In this document: piece by piece, positions 7,719-12,871 of the stretch | How positions within the stretch are numbered: position 1 is the stretch's first letter | How the letters are laid out: each line of letters starts with the position of its first letter | From: Pseudomonadota bacterium | GTDB taxonomy: Bacteria > Pseudomonadota > Gammaproteobacteria > Acidiferrobacterales > Sulfurifustaceae | NCBI GenBank assembly: GCA_020354085.1 | Contig: CP070641.1 | Coordinates: 75,978-88,848, forward strand | Reading direction: 5' to 3' | Length of the DNA: 12,871 nucleotides | Translations under genes and position numbers: made by a program | The notes under the pieces: generated by a model | Seen by the model: the letters and a program-made list of their open reading frames with translations, nothing else | Databases searched by the model: none | What the model was told of the DNA's origin: nothing

Positions 7719-8597
7719 ATGGCGAACATGTTTTCCATGAAGCAGATTTACCTTAACGGACAGTTCCTGCCGCCGCAGGAAGCGGCGATCTCCGTCTTCG
7801 ATCGCGGGTTCGTGTTCGGCGACGGGGTCTACGAGGTGATCCCGGTGTTCGGCAAGCGCCTGTTTCGCCTGCCGCATCATCTCGCCCGCCTGCAGATCAG
7901 TTTGGCGGCGATTCGTTTAAGCAACCCGCTGAGTGAACGTGAGTGGGGCGACATGCTGACGCGCCTGATCGCCGCCGAATCGGCCAATGATCAGAGCGTA
8001 TATCTACAGGTCACGCGTGGCGTGGCGCCGCGTGACCATGCGTTCCCGCCCGACACCAAACCGACGGTGTTTGCCTACGCCCAGCCGCTCACCTATCCGA
8101 GCAACGAGCAACTCGCACAAGGGGTTTCCGCTATTACTATTCCCGACAACCGTTGGCACCGCTGCGATATAAAATCCATCGCCTTGTTGGCCAACGCCTT
8201 GCTGCGCCAGGAGGCCATCGACGCCAACGCTGCCGAGGCGATCCTGGTGCGCGACGGCTGCGTGACGGAAGGTGCGGCGAGCAATATCTTCATGGTGCGC
8301 GGTGGTCACCTGGTCACGCCGCCCAAGGGCCCGGGGATACTGGCCGGCATCACGCGCGACCTGGTGTTGGAGTTGGCACGCGCACATGGTATCTCCTGCG
8401 CCGAGGACACGATCCGCGAACCGGAGCTGGAACGCGCCGAGGAGATCTGGATGACCAGCTCCACCAAAGAGATCATGCCGATCACACGCTTAAATCGTAA
8501 ACCGGTCGGCGAAGGCCGTCCCGGCAAATTGCACGGACGGCTGCTCGCGCTCTACCGTGAATACAAACAAGACTTCTGCGCCGGACGCGTCGAGTAG
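7719..8597 (+). CDS. dat: D-amino acid (D-alanine) transaminase, PLP fold type IV
   Basis: The enzyme exchanges amino groups between D-amino acids and 2-oxo acids, for example D-Ala plus 2-oxoglutarate to pyruvate plus D-Glu. It is cytosolic and uses PLP. The 292-residue product can be told from branched-chain transaminases by its active-site residues. Relative to the well-studied Bacillus D-amino acid transaminase, the PLP lysine is Lys152 (Lys145), the substrate carboxylate trap is Tyr38, Arg105 and His107 (Tyr31, Arg98, His100), and the cofactor-binding acid is Glu184 (Glu177). All are offset by exactly 7. FGDGVYEV and RGVAPRDHAFP are the visible motifs. Position after dacA suggests a link to D-Ala/D-Glu supply or recycling. 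The final 41 bases overlap lipB if lipB uses its GTG at 8557. Confidence 0.92.
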   Translation: MANMFSMKQIYLNGQFLPPQEAAISVFDRGFVFGDGVYEVIPVFGKRLFRLPHHLARLQISLAAIRLSNPLSEREWGDMLTRLIAAESANDQSVYLQVTRGVAPRDHAFPPDTKPTVFAYAQPLTYPSNEQLAQGVSAITIPDNRWHRCDIKSIALLANALLRQEAIDANAAEAILVRDGCVTEGAASNIFMVRGGHLVTPPKGPGILAGITRDLVLELARAHGISCAEDTIREPELERAEEIWMTSSTKEIMPITRLNRKPVGEGRPGKLHGRLLALYREYKQDFCAGRVE

Positions 8598-9273
8598 CGT
8601 CTCGGCTGACGTCGTCGTGCGCAGACTCGGGCGATGCGCGTACGCGCCCGCCATGCAGGCGATGCAGGCCTTTGCGACCGAACGAACCCAGGACACTGTC
8701 GATGAACTCTGGATCGTCGAGCACGAACCAGTCTATACGGTGGGGCTAAAGCTCAGTAGCCGCTCCTTCACGCCGATCGCCGGCATTCCTGTGGTGAACA
8801 CCGACCGTGGCGGCGATATCACCTATCATGGGCCCGGCCAGGTCGTGGTCTATCTCATGATTGATCTCGCGCGGCGACGCCTCGGCATAAAGGCGCTGGT
8901 GCGGACAATCGAGCAGGCGGTGCTGAATCTGTTGGCCCATTATGGCGTGACGGCTGAACGCCGGCCCGGGGCGCCCGGCGTCTATGTGGGCGCGGCGAAG
9001 ATTGCTGCATTGGGCTTGCGCGTGCGCAATGGTACGACCTACCACGGTGTCGCGTTTAACGTCGACATGGACCTCGACCCGTTTCGGGTCATCGATCCCT
9101 GCGGTTATCCGGGTCTTGCTGTGACGCAGCTAGGCGAGTGGGCGGTTGCGCCTGACGTATGGTCGGTCGGCGACGCCTTGGTCGACGAGTTAAAGAAACT
9201 GCTCGGATATAATGCCGCCTCCAAATCCGGCTCTGGCGATACCCAGACGCGACCAACGAAAGTCCATGGCTGA
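8557..9273 (+). CDS. lipB: Octanoyl-[acyl-carrier-protein]:protein N-octanoyltransferase LipB
   Basis: LipB moves octanoate from acyl carrier protein to the lipoyl-domain lysine of 2-oxoacid dehydrogenases and the glycine cleavage H protein. This is the first step of de novo lipoate synthesis. Visible family landmarks are [65 protein letters not shown] and DPCGYPG. The catalytic pair is Lys148 and Cys182 (E. coli Lys135/Cys169). The start is uncertain. GTG 8557 gives 238 residues and a 41-base overlap with dat. GTG 8617 would give 218 residues starting just at the conserved N terminus, a few residues shorter than E. coli. Neither has a good ribosome-binding site. The end overlaps lipA by 8 bases. 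Confidence 0.94.
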   Translation: MNTNKTSAPDASSSVSADVVVRRLGRCAYAPAMQAMQAFATERTQDTVDELWIVEHEPVYTVGLKLSSRSFTPIAGIPVVNTDRGGDITYHGPGQVVVYLMIDLARRRLGIKALVRTIEQAVLNLLAHYGVTAERRPGAPGVYVGAAKIAALGLRVRNGTTYHGVAFNVDMDLDPFRVIDPCGYPGLAVTQLGEWAVAPDVWSVGDALVDELKKLLGYNAASKSGSGDTQTRPTKVHG

Positions 9274-10216
9274 CGATTCACAAGCGGTCCGTGACGGTAA
9301 GGGCGCAGCGAAGACCGCGCGCATCCCGGTAAAGATCGCGCCGCGTGCGCCGCTGCGCAAACCGTCGTGGATTCGCGCGCAGGCACCGACCCACCCGGAG
9401 GTTGGACGCTTGAAGCAATTGCTGCGCGCGCATCGTTTGAACACCGTGTGCGAAGAGGCTTCGTGTCCCAACTTAGGCGAGTGCTTCCGGCACGGCACGG
9501 CGACCTTCATGATCATGGGGCGCTTGTGCACGCGCCGCTGCCCGTTTTGTGACGTGGCGCACGGCCGACCCGATCCACTCGATCCGAATGAACCGCAGAA
9601 TCTGGCACGCGCCATCGGGGCGATGGGCCTGCGCTTCGTCGTCATCACCTCCGTCGACCGCGACGACCTGCGCGACGGCGGCGCCGGCCATTTCGTCGAG
9701 TGCGTCCGCGCGGTGCGTGCGGCGAGTCCCGTCACCCATGTCGAAGTGCTGGTGCCGGATTTCCGCGGCCGCCTGGAGACTGCACTCGCTACGCTGTCGC
9801 AGGAACCGCCAGATGTCTTCAACCACAATCTCGAGACCGTGCCGCGTCTGTATCGCGCGGCGCGCCCTGGCGCAGACTACGCGCATTCGCTCACCTTGCT
9901 GAAAGAGTTCAAGGTGCGCCATCCCAACGTCCCAACCAAATCGGGTCTCATGGTCGGGCTCGGTGAGACGAACGATGAGGTCGAGGCAGTGATGCGCGAC
10001 CTGCGCGCGAATGACGTCGATTTGCTCACGATCGGTCAGTACCTCCAGCCGACTCGCCATCACCTTGCGGTGGAACGATTCGTCGCGCCGGAGGAGTTCG
10101 CGACCTTCGCGGCGCTCGGCCAACGGATGGGCTTTCGCAACGTGGCAAGCGGACCTTTGGTGCGCTCTTCCTATCATGCCGAGCAGCAGGCAGCGCAAGA
10201 ATTGTCGGACGCTTGA
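9266..10216 (+). CDS. lipA: Lipoyl synthase LipA (radical SAM, two 4Fe-4S clusters)
   Basis: LipA inserts two sulfur atoms into the protein-bound octanoyl chain made by LipB, completing lipoate. The 316-residue product carries the auxiliary-cluster cysteines Cys62, Cys67 and Cys73 ([12 protein letters not shown]), the cluster that is sacrificed as sulfur source. It also has the radical SAM motif CxxxCxxC at Cys88, Cys92 and Cys95 (CTRRCPFC). The conserved C-terminal RSSYHA supplies the serine ligand known from LipA structures. [11 protein letters not shown] and [11 protein letters not shown] are further signatures. The ATG at 9266 (in ATGGCTGA, overlapping the lipB stop) is preferred over ATG 9212 because it places the conserved IPVK segment at the same distance from the N terminus as in E. 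coli. Confidence 0.97.
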   Translation: MADDSQAVRDGKGAAKTARIPVKIAPRAPLRKPSWIRAQAPTHPEVGRLKQLLRAHRLNTVCEEASCPNLGECFRHGTATFMIMGRLCTRRCPFCDVAHGRPDPLDPNEPQNLARAIGAMGLRFVVITSVDRDDLRDGGAGHFVECVRAVRAASPVTHVEVLVPDFRGRLETALATLSQEPPDVFNHNLETVPRLYRAARPGADYAHSLTLLKEFKVRHPNVPTKSGLMVGLGETNDEVEAVMRDLRANDVDLLTIGQYLQPTRHHLAVERFVAPEEFATFAALGQRMGFRNVASGPLVRSSYHAEQQAAQELSDA

Positions 10217-10246
10217 GCTCTCTCCGCCGCCGTCTCCACTGCGATC

Positions 10247-11059
10247 ATGGAAGCCTTCGTCAAGATCGTCGACGTCCTGGTCACGCCGCCCGGGCTGATT
10301 CTGTTGGTGGCCCTCATTGGCTATCTCATTCAGATACGCTGGCTGTGGACCGGCAACATCATCGTCGCGGTCAGCCTGTGCTCACTGCTGGTGTTGAGCC
10401 TGCCGCGTACTGGCCAGCAGTTGCTGCGCGCGCTCGAGGCGGACTATCGACCGCTCCCGACGCTCTCGGCGGACGAAGCGCGCGCCAAGGCCGGCGCAAT
10501 CGTGGTGTTGGCCGGCGGTCGATACAGCGAGGCGCCCGAGTACGGCGGCGTTGACACGGTCAGCCCCCTGACCCTGGAACGCCTGCGCTATGGTGCGCAT
10601 CTGCATCGCACCACCCGCCTGCCCATCCTGGTCAGCGGGGGATCGGTGCAGGGCGAGCAGCCTCCCGAGGCCAGTCTCATGCAGCAAACGCTGGAGCGAG
10701 ACTATCAGGTCAAACCACGTTGGATCGAAGATCGTTCGCGCAACACGCTTGAGAACGCCCAATACACCAAGGCCTTGCTCGACGAGGCCGGTGTGCGTCG
10801 CATTTTCTTGGTCACCCACGCTTGGCATATGCGACGTGCCAGTTGGGCGTTTCAAAACATGGGCTTCATTGTGACCGAAGCCCCGATGGGTTTCGCGCGG
10901 CTGCGCCCAGCGGAACGCAGTCTGCTCGGCTACTTTCCGCTGGCGCACGGCCTCACGATGAGCAGTCGAGCCTTGCACGAGGAAATCGGCTGGCTCTGGT
11001 ATCGCTACTATGCCGATGCCCCAGCCCGCCATCCGGCACGTCCCGCCGCCGAGAAGTAG
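10247..11059 (+). CDS. DUF218 membrane protein, ElyC/YdcF-like
   Basis: The 270-residue product has two hydrophobic segments near the N terminus (about residues 14-28 and 33-48). A DUF218 alpha/beta domain follows. Recognisable stretches are AGAIVVLAGGRYSEAPEYGG, LPILVSGGSVQGEQPPEASL, DRSRNTLENAQYTKALL and IFLVTHAWHMRRASWAFQNM. This is the layout of E. coli ElyC (YcbC), a factor linked to peptidoglycan and envelope integrity through the undecaprenyl-phosphate carrier. The biochemical reaction of the family is not settled. The start is the ATG 30 bases after lipA, with no visible ribosome-binding site. It lies at the end of the wall-synthesis train, which fits an envelope role. A vancomycin-resistance-type SanA relative is a less likely alternative. 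Confidence 0.8.
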   Translation: MEAFVKIVDVLVTPPGLILLVALIGYLIQIRWLWTGNIIVAVSLCSLLVLSLPRTGQQLLRALEADYRPLPTLSADEARAKAGAIVVLAGGRYSEAPEYGGVDTVSPLTLERLRYGAHLHRTTRLPILVSGGSVQGEQPPEASLMQQTLERDYQVKPRWIEDRSRNTLENAQYTKALLDEAGVRRIFLVTHAWHMRRASWAFQNMGFIVTEAPMGFARLRPAERSLLGYFPLAHGLTMSSRALHEEIGWLWYRYYADAPARHPARPAAEK

Positions 11060-11084
11060 GCGCGCCCACGCGCGATTACGCGCC
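11059..11084. terminator. Possible GC-rich hairpin between convergent genes
   Basis: The 16-base gap between the two converging genes and its edges can fold in two ways. GGCGCG at 11059-11064 can pair with CGCGCC at 11079-11084, or GCGCG at 11060-11064 with CGCGC at 11069-11073 around a CCCA loop. A hairpin at a tail-to-tail junction suggests transcript ends for both strands. No T-run follows on either side, so it is not a textbook intrinsic terminator. Confidence 0.3.
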
Positions 11085-11753
11085 GGCCAGCCACCATTCC
11101 AACGATTGCGCGAGGTTTGCGTACGACTGGTAGCCGGTACATAGTGCGCTGATCCGCTCGCCGTCGGCCACGAGCACCGTGGGAAAGCCGCGCACGCCAA
11201 GCTCACGGACCAAAGCGAAATGCCGCTCCGTTCGTTCTTGCGTGGCGCGACTCGCGAAACGCTGAGAAAATTCTACTGAATCGACGTTCACGGAAGCGGC
11301 CAAACTCGCAAGCATGCTGGCGGCGGTGACATCCCTCTGGTCCATGTAGAAGGCGTGATGCAGTCGGTGCAAGAACGCAAGCGTCACCGTCGGCGCGATC
11401 TCGCGCACGGTGACGACCGCACGGCAGGCGGGCTCGGTGTCGTAAACGAAGCCATCCGGCAGCGCGCCTTCGTAGTTAAAAGATTGACCAGTCGTGGCCG
11501 CGACGGCCCGCCAGTGGCCAAATATTTCTTCGCGAAAGCGTGCGTCCGTGGGCCGGGTGTGGCCGGCACGCAACCCGCCAACCAACACTTCGATTTGCAG
11601 TCGTGAGCCGTAGTCGCGGGCAACCGCTTCGAGCACCGGCGAGAAACCCCAACACCAGGAACACATGGGGTCGGCGCAATAAAGCAGTGTCGGCTGGGGC
11701 CCCGCTATCGAGAGCTCCGCGAGCTGCAACCATAAGGCACGTATATCGCTCAT
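11076..11753 (-). CDS. Cytosolic DsbA-family thiol oxidoreductase (COG3531-like, CSWC)
   Basis: This is a thioredoxin-fold protein of the DsbA superfamily, 225 residues. The N-terminal strand is followed by DPMCSWCWGF, with the redox pair Cys31 and Cys34. An all-helical insertion occupies the middle (about 80-160). The second half of the fold contains the cis-proline loop GFPT (Pro191). The DPMCSWCWGF motif is characteristic of the predicted protein-disulfide isomerases related to FrnE. There is no signal peptide, so it should act in the cytoplasm, possibly in redox or stress defence; the substrate is unknown. An additional Cys26 lies five residues before the redox pair. The gene is 39 bases downstream of an unrecognised gene on the same strand and probably co-transcribed. 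It converges on the elyC-like gene. Confidence 0.82.
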   Translation of the reverse strand: MSDIRALWLQLAELSIAGPQPTLLYCADPMCSWCWGFSPVLEAVARDYGSRLQIEVLVGGLRAGHTRPTDARFREEIFGHWRAVAATTGQSFNYEGALPDGFVYDTEPACRAVVTVREIAPTVTLAFLHRLHHAFYMDQRDVTAASMLASLAASVNVDSVEFSQRFASRATQERTERHFALVRELGVRGFPTVLVADGERISALCTGYQSYANLAQSLEWWLAGA

Positions 11754-11792
11754 ACCGCCGCGGTCGTCGACGGGCCCGCCGTATGTGACGGA

Positions 11793-12470
11793 CTAGCGAG
11801 ACCTCGACGGATCGTCAGCTCCGTCCACCAGGCGCTGCAACTCAGTTTGCAGCAGCGGTGTCTCACGAGCGTAGCGAATCTGCTCGTCCATATCACTAAC
11901 ATGCGACACCCAGCTTCCGGGTTCGAGCGATTCGATCTCAAGACCGGTCCAGTGAATCGCGGCCGTATCATCGCGGCGTAGGCGCGCTGCTACCGTCAGC
12001 TTGTCGCCTTGAAACAGGCGCAGTTTGCCACGCGTCGGCTCGGCACCTGCGGTGGCACGCTCGGTTTCCACCTCAACGCGAAACTGCTCGCCCTTAAACC
12101 TGAAGTCGTTGACCGTTATGATTGCGTCGCCTGATGCGGAATCCTGTGTGTGCAGGTCTTGCGCCGCAAAGCGCAGTTCCTTTTTTGCGCCGGCGCCGGT
12201 CCGGCGCTTGCGCCACTCCTCCAGCTCTTCGAGCAACAGCAACAGCGAGGCATCGGCGTGAGTATGGTTGAGGATGGTGTTTTCGTACTCGATGCGGCGG
12301 CGCATGCGCGTAATCGCCCAGTCCCGCGGCGGCATGGTGGGCTCGGGCGCCGTAGGGGTCGGGCGTGATTGCGACCGTGCGTCGGGGAGCAGCTTGTCGC
12401 TTTCAAGCCATGCTCGCACGCGCGCCAACCAAGAACCGCGCCGCGGACCGTTGTCGTCGGTTGGTACCAT
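11793..12470 (-). CDS. Unrecognised charged soluble protein
   Basis: I do not recognise a family. From ATG 12470 the product is 225 residues; an in-frame GTG at 12503 would give 236. Neither start has a well-spaced ribosome-binding site (a GGAGG lies about 14 bases before the GTG). There is no signal peptide or membrane segment. A low-complexity Pro/Thr/Ser stretch (about 30-50) precedes a helical, Arg/Glu-rich segment containing HADASLLLLLEELEEWRKRR that could form a coiled coil. The second half is predicted beta-rich by eye, with alternating hydrophobic and charged residues (ITVNDFRFKGEQFRVEVETE, GKLRLFQGDKLTVAARL). The C terminus is an acidic helix. Third-position GC is similar to its neighbours. 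It is probably the first gene of a two-gene unit with the DsbA-like gene. Confidence 0.65.
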   Translation of the reverse strand: MVPTDDNGPRRGSWLARVRAWLESDKLLPDARSQSRPTPTAPEPTMPPRDWAITRMRRRIEYENTILNHTHADASLLLLLEELEEWRKRRTGAGAKKELRFAAQDLHTQDSASGDAIITVNDFRFKGEQFRVEVETERATAGAEPTRGKLRLFQGDKLTVAARLRRDDTAAIHWTGLEIESLEPGSWVSHVSDMDEQIRYARETPLLQTELQRLVDGADDPSRSR

Positions 12471-12642
12471 GATGTCTTGAAACTTACGGACGACGAACCC
12501 CACCAGGTCGGATTCCGCCTCCAGCCGCCACCCGACCGTGCGTTGCGTCCATCCGTTGTTTATCCCACCCCTTGTTTAGCGATTGAAACAGACGCACAAA
12601 AATTCTGCCTGCCTCTGGCGCACATGTCTACCCATTCAAATG

Positions 12643-12658
12643 CCTCGCTTCGGCGAGG
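12643..12658 (+). promoter_or_regulatory. Perfect hairpin with TTCG tetraloop overlapping a Shine-Dalgarno-like tract
   Basis: CCTCGC at 12643-12648 and GCGAGG at 12653-12658 form six perfect pairs closing a TTCG loop. A C(UUCG)G loop is exceptionally stable in RNA when transcribed on the + strand. The 3' arm includes the GAGG of a GAGGAG tract (12655-12660), followed by an A-rich run and an ATG at 12672. Folding would therefore hide a potential ribosome-binding site. It is not an intrinsic terminator in either direction, because the T-rich tract on the - strand precedes the hairpin. A structured small RNA is another possibility. Confidence 0.35.
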
Positions 12659-12671
12659 AGAAAAGAAAAAC

Positions 12672-12776
12672 ATGGCCTTGCAGCCAAACGCCGGTTTCAG
12701 AGCGCTTGCTGGCGGTTTTCCGTGCATCCAGCGCTCCCAGGGGATGAGTCACCGAGAAGTAACGGGGCAGCCATAG
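12672..12776 (+). CDS. Possible 34-residue small protein
   Basis: The ATG at 12672 is preceded by GAGGAG and an A-rich spacer of 11 bases, a plausible ribosome-binding arrangement. It opens a 34-codon frame ending in TAG, beginning MALQPNAGFRALAGG. There is one Cys, no membrane segment and no family I recognise. It overlaps a 61-codon open frame on the other strand. It stands apart from other + strand genes. The open frame could be chance in GC-rich DNA, so support is only the upstream tract. Confidence 0.2.
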   Translation: MALQPNAGFRALAGGFPCIQRSQGMSHREVTGQP

Positions 12777-12846
12777 CTCCGCGTTCGCAGTCGGCGTGCT
12801 GGTACGCGAAAACCACGGCAACGCGACCCCGTAGACTGGAAGAAAC

Positions 12847-12871
12847 TGGTGGGCCCGGCAGGACTCGAACC
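12847..12871 (-). tRNA. tRNA gene, 3' end only (isotype not determinable; Arg plausible)
   Basis: Read on the - strand, the last 25 bases give the end of a T-stem (GG), a T loop TTCGAGT, the T-stem 3' strand CCTGC, the acceptor 3' strand CGGGCCC, discriminator A and an encoded CCA. This is the standard 3' half-end of a bacterial tRNA. The anticodon lies outside the window. The T arm resembles that of some gammaproteobacterial arginine tRNAs, which is only a hint. Confidence 0.9.

Larger units (their letters stand above)
12504..12846. other. Intergenic region between the minus-strand pair and the tRNA
   Basis: This stretch should carry the promoter of the minus-strand gene pair and the 3' trailer of the tRNA transcript. 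I see no convincing -35/-10 pair on either strand. A locally AT-richer patch at about 12550-12610 is the most likely place for a promoter. No intrinsic terminator follows the tRNA; a 4-bp ACGG/CCGT pairing followed by four T residues downstream of it is too weak to count. The region also contains the hairpin and small reading frame listed separately. Confidence 0.5.

Noticed and set aside
12550..12610. Possible sigma-70 promoter on either strand in the AT-richer patch
   Set aside because: The best hexamer pairs match only about three of six bases at each box with poor spacing.
12369..12671. Upstream part of a 135-codon + strand frame leading into the small ORF
   Set aside because: It runs antisense through the start of the minus-strand gene and its composition is not protein-like. 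Only the segment from ATG 12672 has a ribosome-binding-like tract.
12643..12672. Hairpin plus A-rich tract considered as an intrinsic terminator for the tRNA or for + strand transcription
   Set aside because: On the - strand the T-rich tract comes before the hairpin, and on the + strand an A-run follows it. Neither orientation gives hairpin followed by a T-run.
1..12871. CRISPR array, insertion sequence, prophage or defence genes
   Set aside because: No regularly spaced repeats, terminal inverted repeats, transposase/integrase or nuclease-type motifs were found on either strand.

Overview
This is a GC-rich chromosomal window from a proteobacterium. It most resembles the Gammaproteobacteria (Chromatiales / Xanthomonadales / Acidiferrobacter-like lineages), in which the mreBCD cluster runs directly into the mrdAB-mltB-rlpA-dacA-lipBA cluster. 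That placement rests on gene order, high GC content and family resemblance, not on a marker gene.

Bases 1-11059 (+ strand) are one very tightly packed gene train. It starts with the 3' end of mreB, followed by mreC, mreD, mrdA (PBP2), mrdB (RodA), mltB, rlpA, dacA, a D-amino acid transaminase (dat), lipB, lipA and a DUF218/ElyC-YdcF-type membrane protein. Stop and start codons overlap at mreC/mreD, mrdA/mrdB, mltB/rlpA and lipB/lipA. dat and lipB overlap if lipB uses its first GTG, and no gap exceeds about 31 bases. The genes build the cylindrical cell wall. MreBCD is the cytoskeletal scaffold, RodA-PBP2 the glycan polymerase/transpeptidase pair, and MltB and RlpA are glycan-cleaving or septal lipoproteins/enzymes. 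The dacA product trims D-Ala from stem peptides, and Dat interconverts D-amino acids. The train then continues into the two-step lipoate synthesis pathway (LipB octanoyl transfer, LipA sulfur insertion) and ends in a putative envelope factor. The usual ybeD (DUF493) gene before lipB is absent.

Bases 11060-12503 (- strand) converge on this train. They hold a cytosolic DsbA-like thiol oxidoreductase (CSWC motif) and, 39 bases upstream of it, an unrecognised charged protein of about 225-236 residues.

Bases 12504-12846 are mostly non-coding. They contain a perfect 6-bp hairpin closed by a TTCG tetraloop. It overlaps a purine-rich ribosome-binding-like tract in front of a 34-codon reading frame. 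The window ends inside a tRNA gene on the - strand, of which only the T arm, acceptor 3' strand and encoded CCA are visible.

The main block is ordinary housekeeping sequence. I did not find a convincing new system such as a CRISPR array, mobile element or defence locus. The best leads are the 12.6-12.8 kb hairpin/small ORF, the unrecognised minus-strand protein, and the Dat-for-YbeD arrangement.
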